Source of the DNA: Ceratotherium simum simum
Taxonomy: Eukaryota; Chordata; Mammalia; Perissodactyla; Rhinocerotidae
Length of the DNA: 64,000 nucleotides
Direction: 5' to 3'
Assembly: GCF_000283155.1 (NCBI RefSeq)
Contig: NW_004454182.1
Coordinates: 6,997,000-7,060,999, forward strand
Shown: positions 34,990 through 46,457 of the stretch, in pieces
Position numbering within the stretch: the first letter of the stretch is position 1
Layout of the letters: each line of letters begins with the position of its first letter
Made by a program: the position numbers and the translations under genes
The notes under the pieces: generated by a model
What the model was told of the DNA's origin: nothing
Seen by the model: only the letters and a program-made list of their open reading frames with translations
The model's database searches: none

Positions 34990-35939
34990 TGCAGAAGAGC
35001 GTGCACAGTCTCCCCCACTCTGATAAAGCCATGGGGACTATTTCCAGCCTGAACAGGTAGGCGTGTCTGCTGAGGAGATGCTGGGATGATGAGGATGCTC
35101 GGAGCCCAGCACATCAGACTGGGACGACTAGTGAAGGTGGAGGATGCGAGCAAGGGAAAGAAGCTGGTTGGCAAGGAGGAGAGAGGGGACCACGTAGGCA
35201 GGTGTGAAGGCTCCGGAGGAAGCAGAACTTGCAGCAGCTGTCGGGTTCTGCGTGGGGGCTGGAGCCGCTCTGGTTGGTTGGCAGCATCGTGAGCCCCGGA
35301 GGGAGGAGGAATGAGGGTAATTAGGGCGGGACCCCCTGGGGTACCCCTCTACCCTGCGGTAGAGCCTCCCAGCCCGGGTTGCCTCCGGGAGGATGCACTG
35401 TACCATCCAGACCAGGTGGGGAAGAAGGAAAGAGGCAGGGCCAGTGGCCTACTGTGTTGGTAAAGAAGATGAAGTGCTGGCTGTGGAGCACAGCCGAAAG
35501 CACAGGACAAACACTGGCCCCAGTGGGCGGAAGCCGTCAGTGTCAGGAAGGCGGAGGACTCCTGGCTTAAAGGAGCTTCTGGTCCTTGCCGCTGACCAGG
35601 GCACACCAAACCAGAAGGGCATGCCAGCCGCCGGGCCCTGGACAGGCTGGGGCTCCCTGCTGGGGACCTTGCCCCTCACCAGGTCTCCTGAGCAAGGGCG
35701 AAGGTCAGAGCATCCCAGACAGAGTTTGAACTCCTGGTGCCCCACGGGGGCTCGCAGGCTGGGCCCACCTCTCGGTGCCATCCTTCCAGCCACCATTCAT
35801 CTGCCTGCCCTTTGTGAAGTGGCTGGCTTCAACCCAGCCAAAGCTGGGAAATCTCTATCCTTAATCCTTGATTCGTTAATTATTTAAACAGTGAGTGTGT
35901 GTGTGTAAGAGTGTGTGTTTAATTTCCTTTATTAAAAAA
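34990..35939. other. GC-rich unique DNA, no gene assigned
   Basis: GC-richer than its surroundings, with several overlapping frames on both strands (largest 164 codons, 35393-35887). That pattern is expected from GC-rich sequence. A short perfect stem ctctacc/ggtagag lies at 35347-35364 and a gtgtgt run near 35893. I see no protein motif. Confidence 0.4.
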
Positions 35940-36130
35940 GCACACCGAGCCTACTGGGACGGCGATGCTGGAAGAGGCTGGAAGGACACCCGAGAGATTT
36001 CAGTCTAAGAATCAGCCAGCAAGCTGGCGAAGCGGCCGGCGACCACGAGATTCCAGTGGCAACAGAGACTCCTAGCGACGAGAGTGAGCGCTAGGTCCCC
36101 GGCCGTTCGAGCCTTTGCTCCTGTTCCCGT
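35940..36130. promoter_or_regulatory. Small CpG cluster
   Basis: Roughly 15 CpG dinucleotides by eye in about 190 bp, in an otherwise CpG-poor region (for example gcgaagcggccggcgacc). It includes a 7-bp stem cctagcg/cgctagg (36071-36077, 36089-36095). CpG retention can mark an unmethylated regulatory element or a young GC-rich sequence. No transcript evidence is visible. Confidence 0.3.
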
Positions 36131-36359
36131 CAACCCACCTCCTCACAGCCCTGCCCAGCCCTGCCCTCCTGCAGGCCCGGCCTTTCCTGGATTGCCCTTG
36201 TGGCAGGCAGATCTGGAAGCTGCTTCTCAGCTCACGGGGCTCGGTCCACTGTCCACTGCCCCAGCGCTGGGACGATGGACAGTGGAGCCCAGATTCATGC
36301 TTATCAACTTGAAGATCCTTAAGAGATAGACACATGGTGGATGGTACCATGACATGTCA

Positions 36360-36545
36360 GGTTTACTAAGTATATGCTCTGTGCCAGGCACAGTTCTAAG
36401 AGCTATGTATTACCTCAATTACTCCTTCCTTACACCTCTGAGGTGGGTTCTACTGTCATCTGCATTTTACAGATGAGGAATGGAGACACAGAGAGGTGAA
36501 GAACTGGCCCAAGCTCACACAGCAACTGAATCCGGGGCCATGCCC
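36360..36545 (-). mobile_element. MIR SINE
   Basis: Reverse MIR with tatgctctgtgccaggcaca, gttctaagagctatgtatta, gaggtgggttctactgtcat, attttacagatgaggaatgg, gaggtgaagaactggcccaa and cacacagcaactgaatccgg. One of the best preserved in the window. Confidence 0.9.
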
Positions 36546-36769
36546 CTCCCCGCCCCCTGTGGGAGGAGGTAGAGCTGCCAGGCTGTAGGAGGTGCTCAGA
36601 CAGGCCTTCCCAGAGCACCCAGATGCATCAGACTTCAAATGGGAACAGTGAAATCAGAAACGTGCGTGACAAAAACGTGGGTGCCACGTTTTAGAGGAAT
36701 CGAGGAGAGAAAGCTGTTTCTAAGCATGATACAACACCCAGAAAACCTAAGGGAAAAAACTTGACAGGA

Positions 36770-37020
36770 CTGAACAAATTAAAAAAATTTAAATGTTTGA
36801 CTGTAAAATAACACAAAACCGAAAAACTGGGAAAATATTCATGACAATGGCTAAGTTGACTAATATTCCAAAAACTCTTAAAGCAAAAGGTATAAACAGG
36901 CATTTCACAGAGAAGGAACTAAAAATGGATGAAAAGCAAATGAAAAAGCAACCTCATTTATCTTTTTTAAGATGTAAATTAAGACAACAAAGAGAGGGCA
37001 TGTTTCACCTGTAAAGTTTG
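36770..37020 (+). mobile_element. Old L1 ORF2 3' fragment
   Basis: Forward L1 blocks: gtataaacaggcatttcaca, gagaaggaactaaaaatgga, tgaaaagcaaatgaaaaagc and ttaagatgtaaattaagaca. Truncated at both ends. Confidence 0.7.
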
Positions 37021-37800
37021 CAACCATTTCACATCAGTATCTCCATTTTCAATCCCACATTTGAGGCTTCAGTCTAGTTTTCTTGTTTTCACAGTTATAA
37101 CTGCTCTCTCCAGTAGCAAGAAACCAGGCTCCCATCACCCTCTCTGTGTTTATTTGCTCAATCCCCCTCTATGTATCCAATCTCCCATTGACCTTTGCCC
37201 CCACCCTGTCCTGCTTGGACTCTGACACCCTGGGCTGGCCACTGCCTCCACTGCCCCCTGCATGGATGTCCCTTCACCCCACATGAGTGCTAACACCCTA
37301 CTCTACCCTCCCCGCCCACACACACATGGACACCTGGGTTCTACATTCCCCACGCATCATCCCCTCCATGCAGGTGCCCATGCTGCTTGACACCGCCTTT
37401 AATTCAGACATTGTTTAAAGCTAAACCTACTCATGTGAAATAATTGGCTCAAAGGCCACAGATCTTTGAATACAAATTGCTTTCCTACAGGTTTGTACCA
37501 ATTTATAATACCATTGAGTGCCTGTTTAACCACATCTTTGCTGGCATCAGGTATTATCCATTTTTTCCAGCTTCTTTCTCTTTTGGTTCCCTCCTATCAT
37601 AGGTTTGCCAAGAACAAAGAGATAGAATCCTACAGCTATTTGTGGAGCCATCTCATCTAGCCACCTGACTCAGTGGTCTACACCTAAACACTCTAAGACG
37701 GATGGGTTTTGATCTGATTAGTTGGTGAACTGTATAATAGGACTAAACCATCAGTATAGTTACCACACTTCCTTAGTGAGCTCATGCTCCCCCCAGTCAA
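37021..37800. other. No recognised feature
   Basis: Unique-looking, pyrimidine-biased around 37130-37380. Nothing named. Confidence 0.4.
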
Positions 37801-37815
37801 AAAGTAGGAACTGAG

Positions 37816-38089
37816 GGGCCGGCCTGGTGGGGTAGCAGTTGAGTTCGTGAGCTCAGCTTCAGCGGCCCAGGGTTCACTGGTTCGGATCCTGGGCACGGAC
37901 TACGCACTGCTCATCAAGCCATGCTGAGGTGGCACCCCATATAGAAGAACTAGAAGGACCTACAACTAGGATATACAACTATGTACTGGGGTTTCAGGAA
38001 GAAAAAAAAGAAAAAAAAAGGAGGAAGATTGGCAACAGATGTTAGCTCAGGAACAATCTCAAAAAATAATAATAATAATAAACAAAAAC
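37816..38089 (+). mobile_element. ERE SINE, mosaic tail
   Basis: Head ggggccggcctggtggggta and B box ggttcggatcctgg. It carries both agaaggacctacaactagga / actggggtttcagg and a following gattggcaacagatgttagc unit, like the copy at 17538. The tail has become (AAT)n. Perfect 15-bp TSD aaagtaggaactgag (37801-37815, 38090-38104). Confidence 0.95.
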
Positions 38090-38474
38090 AAAGTAGGAAC
38101 TGAGCATCAATATGATGTGCTGGGTTTTTCAGAGGTTTCCAAAGTGTGTAAATCACAGTCTCTGCCCTCAAAGGTCTCGTATTTTTGAGAAGGCCAGATA
38201 TTCTGATAGTATTATGAACACAGCGTTCACTTAATAAATTACTTCAATTTTCTGCGGTTCAGATTACTCATCTGGAAATTGGTACATCCCAAATTTTCTA
38301 GCACCAATATTCTGTGTGATTTCATAATCCCAGCCCTGTCTTTTAAACTAATCTTCCTCTCCTCCCCAACACAAGCCCTGTGCTCCAACCAGGCCAGTCT
38401 CCTGTCCTCCAAATACACAATGACACAGCCGTTACTATTGACAGTATATCTTATCCTGACTCCCCCACCCCAAG

Positions 38475-38640
38475 CAGCTGCCATCTATACATCATCTCAT
38501 TTAATGCTCACAACAACCTTATCGAGGGAGTTACTGTAATCCCCACTTTTTAGCTATTGAAACTGAGACTTAAAGAGGATCTTGCCAAAGGTCCTAAAAA
38601 ATGGGACCAAAAGCCGAATCCTAAAGTATGTGTTCCTCCA
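38475..38640 (-). mobile_element. MIR SINE
   Basis: Reverse MIR: atctcatttaatgctcacaa, caaccttatcgagggagtta, ccactttttagctattgaaa, ctgagacttaaagagga. Diverged. Confidence 0.75.
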
Positions 38641-39496
38641 CTGCCAGAGGCAGCCTCATTCCCCCCGTCTCCTTTCTCATCTGTCTCCTGTCCGTCTTCC
38701 CGAGGGGACTCCCCTTGCCTTTCCCTTTGACTATCTAAATCTTATCCACCCACCAAGCTCTAGCTGGAAATCCCACAAAATCTCCCAGTCCCCCCAGGCT
38801 GAGATGTCCCTGAGGGAGCTGACCCACAGCCTCTGACAGGCTCTCACAAGCTCGTTTGGCAAGTATTTGATGGAGATGGAAAGGATTCCCAAAGAAATCA
38901 TTCCTGAATCCCAAGCTGACTTCAAGCGACATCCCTGGGCTCTCTTGTCCCCTTGGGTGGAAACTCGTTGAAGATAAATGTTCACCTTACTTGCCGTAGT
39001 TTATAAATTCTCGCCGGGTGAAGGCCATTCTGAGCTCCCGGGCTGATGGAGGCAGAAGGGGGTATGCGTGTGTGTGAAAAGGAAATTAACTCAATGCTTG
39101 CAAAAGGAAGAAGATTATATCAGCAAAATGTGCCTAATTGGTGTAAAAAAGCCACTGTGGTTGTTGGCACCGAGCCACTCTCACCCTGTGGGCCTCGGTA
39201 CTTAGTATACTTATGTCCTTTGTCACCTTCATAATTGGAAGGAGCCACTCCACTGATTTGTATCTTTCTCCTCTTTATAGAGGGGCTGTGAGAGGTACGG
39301 TGTCACTCAAGGTCATGAGCTTAAAATTGGTCTGGGCCTGGAGAGAGACGGTCATTGCTCCCATAGTGGTTGCCAGCCGTGGTGACGTAAGTTAGTGGCT
39401 TCAGCTGAGTACCTACTGCACAGGTGTCCACCACTGTTGGCACAACGGCTCACTTCCTTGTCACCAGCCTGGGCTGGCTGGGCCACGTGACTATTC
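38641..39496. other. No recognised feature
   Basis: Unique-looking sequence. No repeat, exon or promoter signal I can support. Confidence 0.4.
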
Positions 39497-39511
39497 ATTT
39501 CTATTACTTTT

Positions 39512-39768
39512 TTTGTTTTTTGTTTTTTTTTGCTGGGGAAGATTGGCCCTCAGCTAACATCTGTTGCTAATCCTTCTCTTTTTGCTGAGGAAGATTGGCT
39601 CTGAGCTAACGTCTGTGCCCGTCTTCCTCTAATTTGTACATGGGATGCCTGCCACAGCATGGCTTGATGATCAGTGCGTTGATCTGCGCCTGGGATTTGA
39701 ACCTGCAAACCCCAGGCCGCCGAAGCAGAGAGTGTGAACTTAACTGCTACACCACCGGGCCGGCCTCA
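39512..39768 (-). mobile_element. ERE SINE, double-unit tail
   Basis: Reverse ERE: T-rich left edge, two gctaacatctgttgctaatc / gctaacgtctgtgcccgtct units, ggcttgatgatcagtgcg, gggatttgaacctgcaaacc and a closing gccggcc head. Perfect 15-bp TSD atttctattactttt (39497-39511, 39769-39783). Confidence 0.95.
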
Positions 39769-40314
39769 ATTTCTATTACTTTTGAAGCACAATGAAAGAA
39801 CAAGAAAAAGAAGCTTAAACTCATCCCAGTAATAATAACCCACCTCTAACACTAACACTGGTGGCAGGAATTCTGCTCTGTCCTTGTAAAGCAGGCCGCT
39901 GGGCCTGAGCCTCCTCAGAAGCACTGGCTCATTAGCTCTGGGGAATCTGATCATCACTCTTCCCCTCACTCTGACAATTCCTCTTGCCCCAAATGGAAGT
40001 GTTGGGCTGCTTGAAACTCCGGAGTTTATTCGTCCTGCCCCCCTCTCCACCCTCCAGGAAGGGGCAGCGATGGAATTACTGGCAGCCTCTCTTTCATCTG
40101 CAAGCCTGGCCACGACTGAAGGGAAGTGCTCCTAAAGTTGGGGGTGGAGAAGAAAGGAGGGTGAGAGGTCATGGTCACAACCTGCTGGGCTCGACTCTCA
40201 TGACTGTCCCCACCCAGCCCCGACCTAAAAAGGACGGAGGCAAAGAGTAGCAAGGAGGACGAGCAAGGAGGTGAGAGACAGGTAGAGGCAGAATCCTAGG
40301 GGTGGCGGTGTGAA

Positions 40315-40817
40315 AACACGGCCCCGAATTCTTTGATATTCCTTCTGTCAAGAGGTGGGGTCTCTGATCTCTCCTCTTGAACTTGAGCCTCGTAACTATT
40401 TAACCAACTGAATACAGTAGACCCCAAAACCTGCTGTACCAGTATCTCAGCCCAGGTCTTAAGAAACTGGCAGCTTCCACTTCCTGTCTCTTGGGACTCT
40501 CAGTCTTGGGAACCCAGCCACCAAACTGTGAGAAAGCCCAGCAGATCGTGGAGAGTGCCGTGGTGACAAGAGTCAAGGCCCCTGGCCCTCAGCACTGGAT
40601 GAGCTTGCAACCAACAGCCAACTCCCGTCTCGCACCACGTGAGAAAGCCATCTTGTGAGTGGATGCCCCAGCCCCGCTTGGAGCTGCCCCAGCTGATGCA
40701 CGTGGAGCAGAGGTGAGCCTTCTCCCAGGCCCCGACCCCCGTCCAAGTCGCTGATCTGACCGGCCACGTTAATTACGCTGTGGGATGGTCTGTCACGCCA
40801 CCATAGGGAACCAGAGC
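40315..40817 (+). mobile_element. MLT1-type MaLR LTR
   Basis: gtcaagaggtggggtctctg at the start, cttaagaaactggcagcttc, ccaccaaactgtgagaaagc, and an end block ctgtcacgccaccataggga that corresponds to the usual MaLR terminus. Same group as 9075-9570 but more diverged. Confidence 0.65.
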
Positions 40818-41199
40818 ACTAGCGTTCCAGTGTTCCTTAAGGGAGCCCAGGGAGGGATGCTGACCCCACCTCCACCCTCCCCAAGAAGTGGCCACTGGTC
40901 GGCCTCTTGCACTCATGATGATATGGGGTCTGTGAGATTGGGTCCAAACTGCTAGCCCAGCACTAAACGCCTTTCACACACTTTCCAGCCCCCTCTCCCA
41001 ACACCCACTACATGTATCCTCTGATCTTGGGAACCTACCCTATACTAGGGATACTTGGCCAAGGTCGATCTAATGGATCAGAACTCATCACCCTGTCTCC
41101 CAGGCCCAAGTCTTTAACCCCTACTGTAGTGGGGCTTTTTGTGGACTCCCTTCCACATCCAGCACGGTGCTTTGTGGAAATGGAGCAACTGTGGACCGA

Positions 41200-41270
41200 G
41201 GGGGGCGGGGCCCGGGAGGGGCGGGGCCTAGGAGAGGAGCGGCCCCGGAGGGGCAGGGCCTAGGAGGAAA
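41200..41270. promoter_or_regulatory. GC-box (Sp1-type) minisatellite
   Basis: Repeated ggggcggggcc units: gggggcggggcccgg, ggaggggcggggcctagga and cggaggggcagggcctagga, spaced about 20 bp. GGGGCGGGGCC matches the consensus Sp1/KLF site. The array could be a promoter element or simply a GC-rich minisatellite. No TATA box or transcript start is evident. Confidence 0.35.
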
Positions 41271-42059
41271 CCCAGGGGATGTGAGTCATAGGCGCCGAGG
41301 GAGGACCGAGTTCAAGAAGGAGATCATGATGATCAGTATCAAATGTAACAGAAAAAAGACGAAAGCATCTCCTGCATTTGGGATTATGGGCAAAGTCAGT
41401 TTCAGTGGAGCCAGAGGGACAGAAACTAAAGTGGGGTGGATTCGAGTAAATAGGAGGGAGGAAGTAAAGGCAGTACTCACAGGCAAGTCCATCCCAACGT
41501 TTGCTGAGAAGGAAAGGCGAGAGATTGCCAATAAGTAGCTAAAGGGGGAGTGGAGGCCCAGGATGGGCTTCTTGTCTGTGGCGCTGTTTGGTTTTTAAGA
41601 TGGAGGTTGCTAAGCAAGTTTATTCCAGAGAGCAGCCCAGGGGAGGGTACGACCACTAAGGCCTGGCCGGTCCCTGGGAGGTGGAAGAGTGTGGGACCGG
41701 GACTCAAAATGCAAGGGAAGCCCGTCGGTGGTGCCCCTGACAACTGTGGAGATGCTGGGGGCAGGAGGGGCTCACCCAGAAAGGAAGGACGCGCACGATT
41801 CCACTCAGCTCTTTGCATACAGGAGGGGCTGAGGCACAGCTGGCTGGAAGGGCTGTAGTCAGGCGACTTGCCTTGAAGCCGCATTTGCACGGGATGCATT
41901 TGCACACTCTTACCCAGATGGTCTTTTACAGATCGATAAAAATAGCATTTTCCAAATAAAAACATCTTTCCTAAATATGCTTTTATTCCTTCTTTCTGTA
42001 AGAGGGAGTCAACAGCGACTGCCCACATCCAAAGTGGCTTTAGGACGGGGGTTAGTCGG

Positions 42060-42230
42060 CTCTCCTTGCGCGTGGCCTGTGTGACTGACAGCCCGCCCCT
42101 GTCGGATCCGACAGACACAGGACTCGAGGGCCTCGCCGCCATCCCGGCTCCTTCAGCGCCACCCAGTGGCGTCAGGGCGGAACAGCACGCGAGCACCGCG
42201 GGGCACAGGCGCAAAACAACCCTTTGTCCC
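42060..42230. promoter_or_regulatory. CpG cluster
   Basis: About 17 CpGs by eye in roughly 170 bp (for example gcgcgtgg, gggcctcgccgccatcccgg, cacgcgagcaccgcgggg), versus strong CpG depletion elsewhere. Promoter or regulatory role is inference. Confidence 0.35.
42099..42114. other. Perfect 16-bp palindrome
   Basis: ctgtcggatccgacag reads the same on both strands, centred on a BamHI-type ggatcc. It lies inside the CpG cluster. Confidence 0.95.
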
Positions 42231-42884
42231 CAGAAGGTGCTTTTCCTGCCAGAGCCGACCGCCGTGTGTTACAACTCCTGGAAGGGCACTGCCGAGAAAC
42301 AAAGCCCTGGTTTTTTATAGCAACAGTGGAAACCAGACCCCGCTTCCTTCCTGCAGGATTAGGCTCTATTGATGCTGGTGGAATCGGTCATCTTCTTTCA
42401 GGGTTGATCTGCAGCCAGCCGTGCTGAGAGTGAGAGAGGAGAAACGTGTGCGCTCTCCCAGGGGCTTTATCAAAGGTTTTTGTGTTCGGGTTACCCAGCT
42501 GTTACAAAGGACTCTCTGATGGGTGTTTCTTTCTTTTTCTTTTCTTTCTTTCTTTTTTTAAAAAAATTTTTAAAATAACACTGAGCCTGAATCTCCCTTC
42601 CCCGCAAGGTTGAGAGCAAGTGAGCTTGGGGGCGTCAATTAGTGACACCTTAAACGTCTTTCTGTGCCCTCCTGTAGGGAAGCGGCTTCCGGTGCTCCAC
42701 CAAGGAACTTGGCCATCTAGCTGCGGCGACCAAATGCATACAGTGGGTGCTGTATGATGAATTTCTCGGAAAGCAGTTCAGGAGAAACCACTTCAAAATA
42801 AAAGTCTACCCAAATTCAAAAATGAAAATGCCATAGCCAGTTACTGTGCAAAGTAGGATGCTGGGGCGGGGTTCCAAGTGCCAC

Positions 42885-43020
42885 CTTAATAGCTGTGAGT
42901 AATTGAATTTCTCACCCCTTTAAGGCTCCACATCCTCTGCAAAATGAGGGTGACCAGAACACCCACTTCGCAGGATTCTTGAGAGTTTTTAATGAGATAA
43001 TACATATTTAATGGTTATGA
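42885..43020 (+). mobile_element. MIR fragment
   Basis: Forward MIR: gctccacatcctctgcaaaa, tgagggtgaccagaacaccc, cgcaggattcttgagagttt and aatgagataatacatattta. Confidence 0.65.
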
Positions 43021-43309
43021 ATTTTATTCTAAAACATAGAGTATAAAAAATGCCACCTTTTCTAAATCATATCAAATCAACTTGCCTGTGTGGTGAGAAA
43101 CGCAATCTCAGTCATGGCTGGGGGCCCGCCCCCTCTCTAGGGTCACACAAGAATCACTGGCGTATCCGTGGTGTCCGAAACACCAGGGTCAGGCCTCTAG
43201 CCTTAGTCCATCAGGGTCACTGCCGATATCCACTCATGCCCAAGCTGCCTGGTCCCTGAAGACTGTCAGCCGCCTGAGCGTAGGATCTGGCCTCCCAAGG
43301 GGACTCCTC

Positions 43310-43857
43310 TGAAGGGTTCAGGATACACCACTCCAAAATGTGCCAGTTTGGCATAAGGATTATTTTGAGCTGAAGGCAGTTGAAAATCAACGGATGCAGG
43401 AAGAGTTCTCTGCCCTCCCTTAACCACCTAAAAGCAGGGCGTAAGTTTCCTTTCCCTAAAGGCGGCGTAAATATCCCCCCTCTCCTGTACACCCTCAGGA
43501 TGAGGAGAGCCACCATTATCCCAGGAGACGCAGGGCCAGCGCCAAAATGAGTCTGCATAAAAAAACTTTACTAAAATTACCCTTATCTTCCATTATTTCC
43601 TAGTCATCTTCCCACAATTTATCATCCCTCAAAGCCCGGTCCTTTTGTCCAGTCACTTCTTCACAATTTATCTCCCTTTGTAAAATGGTATATAAGCCCC
43701 TATGTCTAACCACTTCTTTGAGGTTTTTATTTCTGTTCTGTGAAGCTTTGTGCACATAAAATTAAAAATGTTTTTTAAATTGCATGCTTTTTCTCCTGTT
43801 AACCTATCTTTCATCAGTTTAATTCACAGGTGTCAGTTACTGAACCTAAGAGTATTA
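43310..43857 (+). mobile_element. ERV1-like LTR
   Basis: LTR layout: ccaaaatgtgccagtttggc near the start, TATA-like ggtatataagccccta (43688-43703), a cttctttgaggtttttattt region and a terminal tttctcctgttaacctatct block common in class I LTRs. A matching cctc flanks the proposed edges (43306-43309, 43858-43861), though the last two bases are ta, not ca. Different family from the 14944 group. Confidence 0.65.
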
Positions 43858-43861
43858 CCTC

Positions 43862-45150
43862 ACAGTCAAGTCCTCTGAGTTCCTCCCTCTTCCCCAGGGG
43901 GTTTGGGGTCAGGGGATGGAACCGGGCTTGTCTTTACTACTTACAGAATCCACTCAAATCTCTGTTCCATTGCCAACCTTGAGGGAACTTCTCTAAGCCT
44001 CTTGTTGCTCTGGCATCTTCCATTTCTTCTCCTCCAAGGACCTCAAACTCTGTCCTATGCCCCTAAAGAAATATCTCCCACAGTCCCCAACATGAGACAA
44101 GAGAGCCAAAACTTGGGATGGCAAAGAGGGAAAAAAAAACAACAGGGAGAACAGCAACACAAAAACCACAAGTTAATATCTCCATAAACCATCCTGTAAA
44201 ACAGTAGCACATGTACAAGGTGAAGCTTCAATGAGTGGTAATAATTGTCATTGATGCTACAGGCTGGATTTGGGACTACATAATTGCCGCTAGTACTGTA
44301 CTATTGCTTTGTGTGTGGCTCATTTACATGTTTCTTTTGTTTTATCCACCCAGTCTACTGGGCCGGTGCCCTGCGGGTCTGGATGGGGGCTCTGGGGAGC
44401 AGAGGGCGCTTGCTCCTGAGGGAACTCACTCAGGGGACCATGCCTAGATCGTTGCTATGTGAGTTTCTGTTTTTCCAGAACCTGGAGAAATAAATCAATG
44501 CAAACAGATGGCGGTGTTTTAAGTGACCTGCCCCTGGCCAGCCCTCACTGCAGACTTGAACTGTCACCCACAAGAGAGCTGTGCTCCAGGGGAGGAGAAG
44601 GGTGCTGGGTCAGGTGCTGGGGGCTGCTCTCCGGCTCAGCCTGCTCCCTGCTCGGCCTCTTCACTGGGGCACTTGAGTTAACATCCTTAGGTTTCTCCTG
44701 TGATCAGGGGGACGGTGCGCCAAAAGAGGCCCCAGATATTCAGCGGACACATTGTGGAAAAAAAACTCTCTGAAGAGGTCATTCTGTTTTGGTTAGGAAA
44801 ATGTCAGTTCCCAAAGGTGCCAAGTCACAAAAAAGCTTCATGCCAGCCTGACACACAGGCAGTGGCAGAAACTCGGAGACTGTACAACTTTCTGCGCTCA
44901 GACTTGCTCCCTTCATGGTGCACACTGGGTTTAGCCATCTCTTCTATCTACAACTGCCTGCCCCTCGCTGTGGGGGGGGGGGCGGGCGGGGGGGTGGAAT
45001 CATGCCTGTGTACCTCTCAGCCTGTCTCTATCTCCCCTCCCTCCTCCCTCTTCCCCTTCTCCTCCTCCACCCCCTTCCCCATCTCCCAGCAACCCGAGTC
45101 CTTCTCACTGGTCTCCACCAGCAGGAGGCGTGTAAAGGGGATGATCGATA
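43862..45150. other. No gene or transposon recognised
   Basis: Mixed sequence with a GC-rich right half. The G-run at 44972-44997 is listed separately, and a ct-rich tract follows at 45025-45085. The 152-codon frame at 44700-45158 runs through these low-complexity tracts. Confidence 0.4.
44972..44997 (+). repeat. G-run with quadruplex potential
   Basis: A run of 11 G, then cgggcggggggg and tgg. Four or more closely spaced G-tracts of three or more satisfy the usual G-quadruplex pattern on the plus strand. Folding is inference. Confidence 0.8.
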
Positions 45151-45164
45151 GCCAATAGGAGAGC

Positions 45165-45330
45165 TGGCACTTAATGAAGGCGTAGTACATGTCGCATTAT
45201 CTTACCAGACCTTGCACAACCCTCTGAAGTAGCGTTTTCATTTTTAAAGATGAGGAAGCCGAGGTTAGGCGATGTGTCAGCTTTGTGCCCCATATCACCC
45301 AGCCAAGAAGACATAGAACTGGACCGTGCC
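45165..45330 (-). mobile_element. MIR SINE
   Basis: Reverse MIR: caaccctctgaagtagcgtt, ttcatttttaaagatgagga, agccgaggttaggcgatgtg, atcacccagccaagaagaca. Diverged. Confidence 0.7.
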
Positions 45331-46445
45331 CCTCAGCCACTGGAGCCTGTTCTCTGTAATGCCAGGTGACTCCGCAGCCCAGGCAGTTTCCATCCCTCCC
45401 TGTGGCCTCTCCTGAAGGCGCTGTACCCAGCCTGGCAGCGGGTGTGGACAGTGTGCAACTGGCCCTGCTCAACCACCTTTGAAGACCTTCCCAGCCCATG
45501 AGGACACCTGGGTAAGGAGACCAGCTGTCTGCAAGGCTTGGAGGAGACAGTGGCCCCCGGAATGTGCTATGGGGGGTATGGGCAGGTCAGCTGGCCAGGT
45601 AAAATATCTGGGCCAGTAAAGGCACTTCCTGGCAGAAGGGGCCAGCCCAGGAGAGGAAAGGGGGGCTTTCACCAAGGTGGCCAATCTGGCCCCATTATTG
45701 GGCTCAACAATAGAAATGGAAGGATCACTACGTTTCTTCCTGGCTGTTTTTAAGGGTTCTGCCAATTCCAATTTTCAGGGGAAAATCCTCTAGGAGGATC
45801 ATGGTTCCCATTGATTCTATAAAAGAAAGAGGAATGTACTAAGTATTTGTTGGTTACTACTGAGAGACCACAAGATGACTAGGAAAAGATTCAGCATTGA
45901 CAAGACGCATCTAGGCATTTCACAGGGCTTCTCAGCCTCCGTGAATCTTGCAAATATTAAGTTAACCTGCTGGGTAAATTGGTCATAAAATTCTCTTTGT
46001 ATTACGGAAGTGGTAAAGTTAATAGGCTGTAAGCCAGAATAATTCTTGGGTGGTTTTACAGCAGAGCATGCCAGCACCTCTAATTGTGAAGGGCTGAGTT
46101 ACTTGGCCACTCTTGTGACTGGAATAGCATTATTGTTGACTCATGTGGCACTCCCAGCATTGAGAAGTGACCTGGCCCAAAGTAGTTGTCCAATAAACAC
46201 CATTGTAGTAAGTCTAACACTCAGTCTACACAGGACAAAATGAAAATCAAGAGGCTGCAGTTAATCTGAGGTTATCTAGACTCTGATGAATGTCCATGGT
46301 TCAGGAACAGGTCTAGAAACTTCTTCCTGGGTGCTCTAAAGCAGAGATCCTAGAAAGTCTTCCCAAGATGGTTTAGTTTTCCTGATCTCTTGGATGATCT
46401 AACTGATAGTTGATCCTGGTGCCCAGTGCCCAGAACCATAACAAA
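45331..46445. other. No recognised feature
   Basis: Unique-looking DNA; a weak MIR-like end (gtagttgtccaataaacacc) is near 46180. Nothing else supported. Confidence 0.4.
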
Positions 46446-46457
46446 TTCTGAATTTTG

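Larger units (their letters stand above)
40818..42880. other. GC-rich unique DNA, longest reverse frame but no gene
   Basis: Holds the GC-box cluster, a CpG cluster and a 16-bp palindrome listed separately. The longest open frame of the window lies on the reverse strand at 41477-42214 (245 codons) but starts from TTG, has no recognisable domain and lies in GC-rich DNA, so I do not call it. A ctttctttctttc tract lies at 42527-42558. Confidence 0.4.

Noticed and set aside
35393..35887. 164-codon forward frame as a gene
   Set aside because: Overlaps comparable frames on the other strand in GC-rich sequence; no motif.
41477..42214. Longest frame (245 codons, reverse) as a coding gene
   Set aside because: Begins at TTG, no recognised motif, no splice or promoter arrangement, and lies in GC-rich DNA where long chance frames are common.
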